A DNA stretch of 64,000 bases from Pseudo-nitzschia pungens (Eukaryota; Bacillariophyta; Bacillariophyceae; Bacillariales; Bacillariaceae). The position numbers and the translations under genes are program-made. The stretch spans positions 5,518,001-5,582,000 of the forward strand of contig CM074762.1 in NCBI GenBank assembly GCA_037355855.1, given 5' to 3'. The notes below the pieces were generated by a model that had not been told where the DNA came from, searched no databases, and worked only from the letters and a program-made list of their open reading frames with translations. How positions within the stretch are numbered: the first letter of the stretch is position 1; every line of letters starts with the position of its first letter. Below, one piece after another: positions 32,944-42,194 of this stretch.

Positions 32944-34846
32944 TCGCGTTCGCGGAGGCAGCAGACGTGGTAGAACTAGTAGACTGAATAGTTCGAGCTT
33001 TCTTCTGCTGGCGGAGGTCATACAACTGCTTTCGTTGTGCCTTGGAGAAGGTCTTGTAGATTTCATAGGGATAAGGCTTGTCCTCAATCTTGCCACCGTA
33101 CGATCCGCCCTTGTTGCTTCCTTGGTTGCCACCACCACCTTGGTGTACAGAGGAGATACTTTGCGCGCGCTTGGTTGAAACCGCACCCATTTTTCGTATG
33201 CCAAGGCACCTCTTGAAGTACGAGACGCACTCGTTGAAGTCCTTGGTGTACTTATCGGTTTCAAAGATCTGGATCTTGGGGTTCTCAAACCGATCGTCTT
33301 GGATACTGTGGATGAAACGCATGGTGAAGTCTTCTTCGTCGTGCAACTTGTTGTGGTTGGAGAGCGTAGTCTGGAAATTCAACCAAGTTCTGCAGTGCTT
33401 CTCAAAGTCGTATGTTCGAGAGTCTCCTGTGTAGCGGGAGGTGTACATGCCGGTACGGACCTTGTCAAGAATAGCCGCGACGTTGGTTGCGGAGAAGGCA
33501 TTCTCGTAGAGATGTAGGAAAGCCGCTCGGGCGTCCCCAGTCGGATTCTTCGCGTCTTTGTACCTTCGAGTGTAGGCCCAGGCAGGGCCATCACGAACTG
33601 CGTTGCAGAGCAACACCCAAACGTCGTGGTTGTCAGTGACAAATTGCGGGCCTTCAAGCGTGGCGCATCGAACATTATAATCCATCCAGTTGGAAAAAAT
33701 CCCGTCCTTCCCAACAGTGGCGGATCTCTCTGCTGCAGTCACCGTCTCTTGCTCCTTCGGACGGATGACGTATGATAGGGGGAACCCTTGTTCATTATAC
33801 TGAAAGCGGAGGAACTGGCGAAAGCTTTCTTCCCACTGACGGAAGTTGTCAAGGTTGACGAGCTTCGGCGGAGTAATGGACGCTGAGACGGCCTCCTTGT
33901 CGGCGGTCTGCATTTCATGTAGGCGTTGGCGAGTTCGGCCGGCTGCGAGGGGATCACTAAGCCAAGTATGGGCTGTAGGCTTGATACCAATGAGAGGTTG
34001 GTAGCGGATCCACTCCGAAAGAAGCTGAAAGGATTGTCTGAAGGATAGTCCGATGAATACTCGTTCATGGTAGGGGCACATCGGATGACGACCCCCATTG
34101 AAGTCACGGAGGTACTTGGGGAGTTCCTTGGCAGAGAGCTGTTGGATCGCCTCGATGCTGTTGAGGCCATTCCGGAATAGTTCGTCCGCCGTATCACTAT
34201 TGCTGAAACCAGAGAGGATCTCGTGGAGGTCTGACTCCCTTGAGCTGAGCTTTGCTCCATTCTTGTATCCAGAGATTCCACCATTAGCTTGAGCTGTGGC
34301 ATGGGCTTGGAGGACTTCAGGACTAGCTCCTGTAGGGGCGGCGACAGGAGCAGGAGCAGGAGCAGGGGCAGCTGCAGGAGCTGGAGCTGGAGCACGAGCG
34401 GCGGCGGCAGCAGCAGCAGCAGCTTCAGCAGCCATCCGGGCTGCGTTCTCAGCAGCCACACGGGTTGCATGCTCAGCAGCCACTCGGGCCGCATTCTCAT
34501 TGCGCATTGCTCTGAGTTCTTGAACAGCAGCAAGTAGGATCATCTCAGATCGGGGTTGGATGTCAAGGTTTGGTTCTTGTTGGACTCTGGAGGCTCCAGC
34601 AGGAGCAGCAGGAGGGACTCCAGGCGCTCCGACAGGGGGCAGCGCTCCAACAGGGGGAACGCCGGCTCCAGGCGCTCCGACAGGGGGAACACCGGCTCCA
34701 GCGGCGACTCCGTTGCCTCCAGGAACAGCGCCTCCACCGTCCCCAGGGACAGCGCCACCTCCGGCTCCACCATCTCCAGGGGCATCTCCAGCAGCACCGG
34801 CTCCGGCGGCGGCTGCAGCGATTTGTCTTCTGGTTTGCTTGGCCAT
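32944..34846 (-). CDS. Copia Gag, N-terminal part, split by gypsy G2
   Basis: From ATG 34846 the frame has an Ala/Gly/Pro-rich N-terminus (about 1-190, GAPGVPP- and APAPAP-like repeats). A capsid-like region of the UBN2/Copia-gag kind follows (NLDNFRQWEESFRQF, ARAAFLHLYENAF), then a Gly/Ser-rich basic tail. The gypsy LTR truncates it at SANA; the remaining codons are at 15950-16061. No zinc knuckle is visible. Confidence 0.85.
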
Positions 34847-35891
34847 GGTTGTCTTGCTTTGATTACCTAATTTGCTTCAGTTTCTAAACCAAATTCTTTT
34901 GTGGTGGGGACTGTTTCCATCCAAGTTGTCGATCGAAGGTCTGTATCGATGACGGCCAAAAGAAAAGGTATCGTGTCGACGTTTCCGTGTCGACAGTATC
35001 GATTGTCCCGTGTCGACAATTCCGAAAGGAACATCCGAATCGATGGTCGGTGTCGATCGGATGTCACGTGTCGGCAATACCAATGCCGTTTCGATAGTTT
35101 CGAAAGAAGAAAAGGTATCACGTCAGCGTTTCCATGTCAACTGTTTCGTGCCGACGTCTAAAAAAGGTATCCACATCGATGGTTTCGATTCGATGGTTGG
35201 CTAAAAAGGTATCCACATCGATGGTTCCGATTCGATGGTTGGTTACGACCAAAAAGAGAAGAATTCTATTCGGTCTTTCTGCTCTGCTCTGGACCAATCG
35301 ATTTGATTCTGAGATATGACAGATCTCAGGGTTCTTGGCTTGTCTGATTCCAAATTCCCTTGGCTAAAATCAAAAATCGATGGTATAGCAGGTTCGAGGT
35401 TGTCTGCGCCTCGTTGTTTCGGATGGGACTGACGTCATGTCCATTGTTCTGTTGGATATAACTGTTCTCACTGGAAAGTCCGTGGTGGTCTGTCTCCACA
35501 AAAATTCTTCTTCCAGTGTTGTCCCATCCCCAGCAAACGTCCCCTTGAATCCTGTAAAGAAATAACAGGGAATCATGGACATTGCTTTCTCCACGTCCGT
35601 CTTGCTCCTTCCCCACCGGACTGAGCCTCCATGGAGCCACCATGATACTCATCTACTGTATAAACAGGCCCCAGAGGTGGATGTGTGGGCTCCGGTCGTT
35701 TCGCGGGTCTAGGAAAGGGCTCCCCATTAACATCAGGGATCTCGCGATGTCAGCTGCTGGTCCAGTTTTCAGCTGAGGTTTTACATCCAAGTGTAGGCAT
35801 GGATGCCAGTGGTGATCAGCCAGCTGGGTTTCTTCACACGCTCTAGCCGGCGTCCCGGTTCGTAGTGGGTCGAGCGGTGGGTCTGATAAAC
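34847..35891 (-). other. Copia 5' leader, repeats, no gene
   Basis: The stretch between 5' LTR and gag contains two ~40-bp direct repeats (about 35165-35240, AAAAAGGTATCCACATCGAT) and many TCGAT/TTTCG motifs. The bases next to the LTR read, on the minus strand, GTTTATCAGACCCACC, not a canonical tRNA 3'-end PBS. Confidence 0.55.
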
Positions 35892-36828
35892 TGAGTTGAT
35901 ATCCGCTCGTCAGCGGCCTTCGGGGAACTTAATCGTAGATATGAATTATCTCGTACTGCGTACTGGAAAAATAGGCGATAGCCTTAACAATAATAATACA
36001 TAAAGTCCTGGCAAATCGTGAGTCTACAGTGGACTGTTCAAGCAAGGTCTATTGCATACGCTCAAGCAATACAAGGCACTTCCCTAGAGGTACATCGGAA
36101 TCGATCGATAGGAGGGCATGATAGGCGTGTTTATTTTAGAGTATAAAAGAAAGAGTGAATAAAAGGGGAGCTGAGCCAAAGCGCTCAGCTCTGTATCGTA
36201 TCGTGACATCGATTCGCTAACTCGCTAACTCGTATAATAACAGCGCTCCTGTAGCTCTGGTACTGTATCCTACGAGTAGCATACCGTATCGGAGTATCGT
36301 AGGTATCTCCGATTAATTAGATCGAATCGTGTGCTAGCACGTTTGGTAACTGTTTGGGCCGGGTATCCGGTCATGGTATATATTATACACCAATGACCCG
36401 ACCCCGGCGGTAGCATCGTACCTTAGCAATGGTATCATGGTAGGTTAGCATCTTTCAGTATCTCGTAGCATTAGCAACCCTAACCCTGTAGCATTTAGCT
36501 ACACCATAACAGGTGCTTTACTCGGGGTACGTACGATTGGTACAAATCGTACGCGGCGACCCTAGTAAACTCTGCTAGCATCCATACTAAACAGGATAGT
36601 AGGATATAGGTCTGCTGCTAAGCCTGTTGCTAAGCCTGCTGCTAAGCCTGTTGCTAAGCCTGCTGCTAAGCCTGCTGCTAAGCCTGTATGCTACCAATTA
36701 GCACACAGCCTAGCACTCAGCTCAGCACCTGTTAGTCAGCTACTGCTGGAGGCTGCTGACTGTAGCCCCAGTACATTCTCCTACACTGGAGCCTTAGCAC
36801 AGATGGTAGCACACTGGATATCTTCATA
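35892..36828 (-). repeat. 5' LTR of the Copia element
   Basis: 937 bp. It is 24 bp longer than the other LTR because of two extra 12-bp GCTAAGCCTGCT units near 36660. Confidence 0.9.
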
Positions 36829-36949
36829 CTTTACACTCCGTTTCCTTCCTTGCATATACTTCCGCACGAGCCTTTGCGGACTTCATTGCTTTGATCTCTT
36901 TTTCGCAACGGTCTCTTTTGTCCACAATGCGCTGATCGTGAAAGTTGTA
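36829..36949 (-). pseudogene. pogo-like transposase, piece 3
   Basis: About 40 codons (HDQRIVDKRDRCEKEIKAMK onward) lie between the TA MITE and the Copia LTR and are in frame with the pieces on both sides. The sequence looks coiled-coil-like. Confidence 0.7.
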
Positions 36950-37040
36950 CTACAAAATTCCTATCAGCTGTCCCCCGGTTCTACATCCCCAACTACTCAT
37001 TTTTACGGAAGCCGGGGGACAGCTGATAGGAATTCTGTAG
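36950..37040. mobile_element. 91-bp TA MITE, inside the pogo gene
   Basis: The left arm starts CTACAAAATTCCTATCAGCT and is almost perfectly complementary to the right arm, ending AGGAATTCTGTAG. TA precedes it; TG (a mutated TA) follows. Removing it restores the transposase frame (GGRLH-NFHDQ). It is nearly the same as 57595-57685. Confidence 0.85.
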
Positions 37041-37568
37041 TGCAGTCTTCCGCCTAGAATGATATATTTCTTCCCTGCAGTATTTGCCTTTGCAATCGCA
37101 TCTTGGATCTGACGCGCTGCGATCTCGTAACTCGCTGGTGGGATTTCCGCGGTGCTTCCTTCCGAAACACGTCCCCGTCGAAACCAAAATCGATCAGCGT
37201 TTCAACCGCTACGGTGTTTCGTCGTTTGAGTTCCAAAAGCTCCACCGTTGCTGGATCCTTTGCTTCATTGATATCTCCTTTTGGCAAAATCATGAGCTCG
37301 TGAACTATGTTACGATCTCCAAGACAGTTTCGTGTGAAGGGACTAATTCCAACCTTCTCCCAAAAAGATCTCGATCTTACTGGAGAAAATGCTGCATCGA
37401 ACGCAGAGTCTAATTCCGTGGTCTCTTGTAATCCAAACACCATCACCGGATAGTCGCTCGCCTGTAAGGATCTCCTGTCTAAGTAGCACGCTGCATGTAG
37501 TTTCTTCCTATTCTTGCGGTAGGCCGTCTTGAAGGAGGGACTATAGCTCCAGTCAGCTGGCACTCCTG
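37041..37568 (-). pseudogene. pogo-like transposase, piece 2
   Basis: Codes for the third catalytic aspartate region (PADWSYSPSFKTAYRKN) and the C-terminal part of the DDE_1 domain (FWEKVGISPF). A frameshift near 37160 moves the frame from DVFRKE to STAEIPPASYEIAARQIQDA, which continues to the MITE. The apparent start at 37563 is GTG and is not a real start. Confidence 0.8.
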
Positions 37569-38115
37569 GAACATTATGGAAAAAAAAAAAAAAACGTTAA
37601 TTTCCATTTCCGCGCGCGCCAAATCGTTCGTAATGCGCACATTCTGTAGATCATAAAGGGGACAAAATTTGCCGCGCCCCCCCCTTTTGGATTTCCATGG
37701 TGGACACTTAGCGTGGCGGGCCCCATCATTGTGAGATCTTCGTATATATATATGTATATAGAGTGAGTTTTATAATTGCCCCCATCTATTTTGGATAGAC
37801 AACGTGGACACTTAGCGTGGCGGGCACCTTCATCCAACGGTTCCATGTGCGACCATAATGCTTTATTTTCAACGAATTTCGCCTTCAACGCATGAGCTTG
37901 AACACTTGGAAGAAACGGACACGTTTTATTTTCATGGTTTTATTGTCCTCAACAAAACTGTCCTCAAAAATGTTGTCCTCAACCTTTTGTCCTCAACAAA
38001 ACTGTCCTCAACCTTTTGTCCTCAACAAAACTGTCCTCAACCTTTTGTCCTCAACGAATGTCCTCAACGAGTTTTGTCCTCAACCCGCCACGCTACGGGT
38101 CGCTCGTAGCCCACT
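37569..38115 (+). repeat. Left terminal inverted repeat of the 9.9-kb element
   Basis: Matches the reverse complement of 46925-47491 with few differences. It contains a poly-A run after GAACATTATGG, two CACTTAGCGTGGCGGGC motifs, an ATATATATATGTATATAG stretch, and an array of TGTCCTCAAC units near the inner end (37945-38085). Confidence 0.9.
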
Positions 38116-38241
38116 ACGGGTAGCCCGCTACGGTGGAATACGACAGTGGCGATTTTGCGGGGAGGACGCCACGCTGCGGGAAGAGGCAAGACAAAAATAA
38201 TCACCACTACCTCTACTTTGAGAAGAGCTCATCGAACCGAC

Positions 38242-39297
38242 ATGGACTCTTTCGAAGCTTCTTTTGCGGCTCTGTCTCTTCAAGATGCAGAGCCTACAAG
38301 ATCGAGGAACAGGAGAAGAAATGCTAGACAACGAGAGCAGAGTCAGGAGCAAAAAGAAAGGATCAAGCATCATGAGCAGCAGCGGCGGTGGCAGCAGCAG
38401 CAAGAGCTTCAGTATTCAGTCGATGAATTGCGGCTTAAGGGACTTCTTTTTTGTGGATTCACAGAGGAGAGACAACGCAAAGTTAAGTCCGATAGGAATG
38501 AGAGGCGCTTTCGTGGGTGCTATGGAGTCTCCTCCCTTGCTATCTCAAAAGTTGTGAAGGACTTGATACAAGAAATTTCTGCAAAGAAGTTTGATCTAAA
38601 ATATTTCTTTCTCACACTCTATTGGTTAAAGGCGTATCCGAGATATGTCCAGATGGAAGGTCCATGGAATTTCAGCCCAGAGACAATCGGACCGAAGGTG
38701 AAGGAGTACACTGCTGCTTTTCAACGTTTGAAAAAGAAGAAGATCAAGTGGTTTTCAGATGAGGAGATCAAAGATGATGTCTTCATTGTCTCCGTAGATG
38801 GAGTACACTGCAGGATTCAAGAAGCTCGCAGGGATCCAGGAAGCAAATGGTACAGCCACAAGTCACACGGAGCTGCTCTGGCATATGAGCTGGGAATCTC
38901 TCTGAGATCCGATCGGCTTGTTTGGATAAATGGTCCATTTCCTGCAAGTCGACACGATTTAAGTATTTTTAGATATGGTGCCGGAACAAAGGACAACCCT
39001 GGCAGAAATTTGAAGTCAATGATTCCAGCTGGGAAACGAGCTATCGCTGATAGTGCATACAGAGGAGAAGACAACAATACAGTTTCTGTTACTCGAGAAG
39101 GTGACTCTACAGAAGTGAAAGAATTGAAAGCTCGGGCCAAGTCAAGACACAAAACATTCAACTCGCGTATCAAGTCATTTGCTATATTATCAACCGAATT
39201 CCGTCATCCTCATTCGGTTCATCAAGCAGTGATGGAATCGGTTTGTACTTTGGTACAATACGATATTGAAAGTGGTCATGGATTGTTTGAGCTCTAG
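38242..39297 (+). CDS. PIF/Harbinger-like DDE transposase
   Basis: 351 aa from ATG 38242; the frame is open upstream to 38146 without ATG. The N-terminal ~70 residues are Arg/Glu/Gln-rich and helical, probably DNA binding. The DDE_4-type core shows VSVDGVH (D186), a SRHDLSIFR motif and AIADSAYRG (D270). Where the family has R-H/Q-E-x-x-N-x-R-x-K, this protein reads RHKTFNSRIKSFAIL, with K304 at the expected catalytic Glu (codon AAA for GAA). It is therefore probably inactive as it stands, unless the Glu lies elsewhere. The frame is otherwise intact, and it is the only transposase between the repeats. Confidence 0.85.
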   Translation: MDSFEASFAALSLQDAEPTRSRNRRRNARQREQSQEQKERIKHHEQQRRWQQQQELQYSVDELRLKGLLFCGFTEERQRKVKSDRNERRFRGCYGVSSLAISKVVKDLIQEISAKKFDLKYFFLTLYWLKAYPRYVQMEGPWNFSPETIGPKVKEYTAAFQRLKKKKIKWFSDEEIKDDVFIVSVDGVHCRIQEARRDPGSKWYSHKSHGAALAYELGISLRSDRLVWINGPFPASRHDLSIFRYGAGTKDNPGRNLKSMIPAGKRAIADSAYRGEDNNTVSVTREGDSTEVKELKARAKSRHKTFNSRIKSFAILSTEFRHPHSVHQAVMESVCTLVQYDIESGHGLFEL

Positions 39298-39644
39298 TAG
39301 TTGTACCTTTAAAAAATTTTAATCAAAGCTATTTTGAAGATTAGTGATCCCCATTTAGTGAGGAGTTGCCAGCGCATTGAAATGGTCGGCAGCCGCCACT
39401 CTGCGTTGCGAGGTACTTAGAGTGCAACGAATCGTGCCGATGTGCGATACAAACATGTCGAGGGGGTTCCACGCTGGGTTTATAGTGCAACGAATCGTGC
39501 CGATTGGGGGGGGGTCTCCACGCTGGGCGTAGATGTCGACGCAGGGTGTACTGTAAAAGTCCACGCTGTTTGCACTTACTAGTATGTAGTCCATCATAGC
39601 TACCGGTACGCTGTATTGAATAGACTATTTTCATTATTTTGAAG
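39298..39644. other. Intergenic, short direct repeat, no gene
   Basis: AGTGCAACGAATCGTGCCGA occurs twice (39420 and 39482), each near TCCACGCTGGG. Probably the regulatory region of the next gene. Confidence 0.6.
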
Positions 39645-41540
39645 ATGTTCTTTCTTAAAACACTTTTTTCTGCTGGTCACAAGACCACTTCTGCCTCCGA
39701 GGAAAGTGATAAAGGAGTCACCATGAAAGTGTCTGCTGCTGAGGGAGCCTCTGCTTCTGATGAGGGAAAGGAACAGTCCTCTTCTGATGAGGACCCGACG
39801 GAGTCTTCTGATGAGGACAGGAAGGACACGGAAGAGTCTGCTGATGAGGGCACGAAAGAGTCTGCTGCCGAGGAAGAATCGAATGAGAGCTCATCCCGCA
39901 AACTTACTGATGAAAAACGAAACAACGTAAATCAGAAAGCTTCAATTGTGCGAACTGGAATCGCAGCCATCTACGACCCTAATGATCCAAAAAGCACGGA
40001 TGCCCTTCTTCAACCATTGCAGCTCCGTGTCCGAAAGAAAGTGACCTATGCACAGTCAACGAGACGCAAGCCTAGCAAGAACAACCGAAAGGCACCACCG
40101 CCTTCAGCCCCAATCCACCGCCTGCTCAAATCCCCACCGGTTCAACCTTCAAAAGACTCCCCACCTCCACCTCCTGCTGAACATCCTCCGACTCCACCTC
40201 CATCTCCACCTCCTGCTGAAAATCCCCCACCTCCACCTCCTGCTGAACATCCTCCGACTCCACCTCCACCTCCTGCTGAAAATCCCCCACCTCCACCTCC
40301 TGCTGAACATCCTCCGACTAAACCTCCACCTCCACCTCCTGCTGAAAATCCCCCACCTCCACCTCCTGCTGAACATCCTCCGACTCCACCTCCACCTCCT
40401 GCTGAAAATCCCCCACCTCCACCTCCTGCTGAACATCCTCCGACTAAACCTCCACCTCCACCTCCTGCTGAAAATCCCCCACCTCCACCTCCTGCTGAAC
40501 ATCCTCCGACTCCACCTCCACCTCCACCTCCTGCTGAAAATCCCCCACCTCCACCTCCTGCCGAACATCCTCCGACTAAACCCCCACCTCCACCTCCTGC
40601 TGAAAATCCCCCACCTCCATCTCCACCTCGTGCTGAAAATCCCCCGATTCCACCAATTGATCCTCAAGCGCCACCACTACCTGCTCGACCTGCTGAAAAA
40701 CAAGTACTACCACCACCGACTGCTCCTCTACAACACTCCATGCCCCCACCCCCACCAGTTGCTGATGTTCCGATTCGAGATCTCTCTGTTCCCATCGTTC
40801 CCCCATTCGGAAGCCCAATGGCAGCTTTTTTGAGCGCACTCCGTAATAGGAAGGAACCACCATTGGCTAATGTGAATGACGTTGGTGGTAAAGATGGCGG
40901 CCCCTCACCTGCATTCTGCGGGGCGACCGACCAACTCGAATTTGCTAATGTCGATGATTTTGATGGTGAGGATGGCAACACCCCAAAGTCACTCTGCGTG
41001 GCGCCCAGCAGCATCCACGATGACGATACAGTGTCTGAAGCTTCAAACTTCGGCGTAGTGTACCCAGTCTCCCAGAACAAGAACAAGAACAAGAACAAGA
41101 ACAAGAAGAGTAGCAATGGAAAGCGGCTGACAAATGAACCCCCAAGGAACGATTTCAGCGTCAAGGACAGAACTTCCCGTAGGATTTTTGATGTCACTAC
41201 AAAGAATATGAAAAACTTGCAGCACAGCACGACATGGGAAGACAAGATAGATCGTGACGAAAAACCTTACTCTGTCCACTTCATGGGTACCTACGATGAG
41301 GCTGTTCCAAACCTTTTTCTTTCTGAAAACAACCGGAAGAAAAGAGAAAAGCCTGCCGTAATGTTCCTCGTTGGGAAACATTTCCAGGAGTATAAGAAAC
41401 CTTTTGCTTCCCAGTTGAAGAGGATTGCTACTGAGATGGAGAACGACACGGACGCTGGGCGTTACCACACCGAAGATCCGGAAGAGTACGCAAAGAAAGT
41501 GTTTGGAAAGGCCCATCCACCTTCAAAGAAAAAAAAATAA
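39645..41540 (+). CDS. Acidic/proline-rich protein, transposon cargo
   Basis: 631 aa from ATG 39645. About 10-90 is Ser/Glu/Asp-rich (SSDEDPTESSDEDRKD). About 165-350 is a proline tract of repeated PPPPPAENPPPPPPAEHPPT blocks, encoded by ~60-bp DNA repeats. The C-terminal 250 residues are ordered-looking, with an Asn-Lys run (about 480-490), KPYSVHFMGTYDEA, FLVGKHFQEYKKPF and a KKKK end. I recognise no family. The layout (acidic, proline rod, basic C-terminal domain) would suit a nuclear or structural scaffold, but this is a guess. It has the transposase's orientation, 347 bp downstream. Confidence 0.7.
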   Translation: MFFLKTLFSAGHKTTSASEESDKGVTMKVSAAEGASASDEGKEQSSSDEDPTESSDEDRKDTEESADEGTKESAAEEESNESSSRKLTDEKRNNVNQKASIVRTGIAAIYDPNDPKSTDALLQPLQLRVRKKVTYAQSTRRKPSKNNRKAPPPSAPIHRLLKSPPVQPSKDSPPPPPAEHPPTPPPSPPPAENPPPPPPAEHPPTPPPPPAENPPPPPPAEHPPTKPPPPPPAENPPPPPPAEHPPTPPPPPAENPPPPPPAEHPPTKPPPPPPAENPPPPPPAEHPPTPPPPPPPAENPPPPPPAEHPPTKPPPPPPAENPPPPSPPRAENPPIPPIDPQAPPLPARPAEKQVLPPPTAPLQHSMPPPPPVADVPIRDLSVPIVPPFGSPMAAFLSALRNRKEPPLANVNDVGGKDGGPSPAFCGATDQLEFANVDDFDGEDGNTPKSLCVAPSSIHDDDTVSEASNFGVVYPVSQNKNKNKNKNKKSSNGKRLTNEPPRNDFSVKDRTSRRIFDVTTKNMKNLQHSTTWEDKIDRDEKPYSVHFMGTYDEAVPNLFLSENNRKKREKPAVMFLVGKHFQEYKKPFASQLKRIATEMENDTDAGRYHTEDPEEYAKKVFGKAHPPSKKKK

Positions 41541-42085
41541 TTAATTAAGAGGTGGAAAATGCGGGTATCGTACTTGAGAGTTGCGGTACTAGTAACATGT
41601 AGAAGCGACTTGGGTGTGCAAGCATGGAGGCCTTAGTAAAAATAAGAAATAAAAGCCGTTGAAAGGCGGGTCGGAGCGTGGCGGTACCGGTAAAATATAT
41701 AAGCTACTTGGCTGCCGGAGCATGGCGGCCTTGGTTATTAAGCCAGACCCGGAACAAGCAACAATTGCTCTATTTTGATGTAACTTCACTCTTACTGTAC
41801 AATTCAGAGTTTTGAAATACAGTTCTAATTAAACTTACATAATACGAAGTAAACAAAAGTTACTACCAAAAATCAGGGGAACCAGTCCGACGTATTGTAC
41901 GGTAAGGTTTAACTACTAACTACAACATCAGACCACGATCAACCAAGAACGCGATGTGGCCTCTTGCAAGTTGCTTCTTCTTTCTCTCTAGAGCACCGAT
42001 GAAAGGTTGATAAGACAAGAAGCAGTGGTACTGCGTGAAGATGACACCAACATGTTTTCAACCAATCCTGTCATAATTCCAGTTG
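41541..42085. other. Intergenic, no gene seen
   Basis: Contains two similar ~75-bp units (41630 and 41695) around GAGCGTGGCGGTACCGG and GAGCATGGCGGCCTTGG, followed by the leader of the interrupted 151-aa gene. Confidence 0.55.
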
Positions 42086-42173
42086 ATGCCGAAAGCAACG
42101 GAGCTTTCCGCTTTCGCCGTTCAGTTAGTGCACAATTTTTGTCAGAACCCTGATAAATTTGAATCATTCAGAG

Positions 42174-42194
42174 TCTTTTGCGATTACCATTCCA
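42174..42194. repeat. 21-bp target-site duplication, left copy
   Basis: Starts TCTTTTGCGA; identical to 44298-44318. Confidence 0.95.

Larger units (their letters stand above)
9781..36828 (-). mobile_element. Ty1/Copia LTR retrotransposon containing a nested gypsy and LINE
   Basis: Long LTRs (9781-10693 and 35892-36828) flank gag and pol read on the minus strand. A 4-bp CTTT repeat (9777-9780, 36829-36832) is the best target duplication and restores the pogo frame. Without the nested gypsy the element is about 10.2 kb. The DSHADT protease motif and the PR-IN-RT-RNH order place it in Copia, of a type common in diatoms (CoDi-like). Gag is split by the gypsy at 16062-32943. Confidence 0.9.

Noticed and set aside
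37566..37570. 5-bp CCTGG as target duplication of the Harbinger-type element
   Set aside because: The related MITE shares only CTG on both sides, so a 3-bp CTG duplication with GAACATTATGG ends explains both.
40048..40833. 261-codon frame rich in HLHLLLKI repeats (and its antisense)
   Set aside because: Frame-shifted reading of the proline-repeat DNA of the 631-aa cargo gene.
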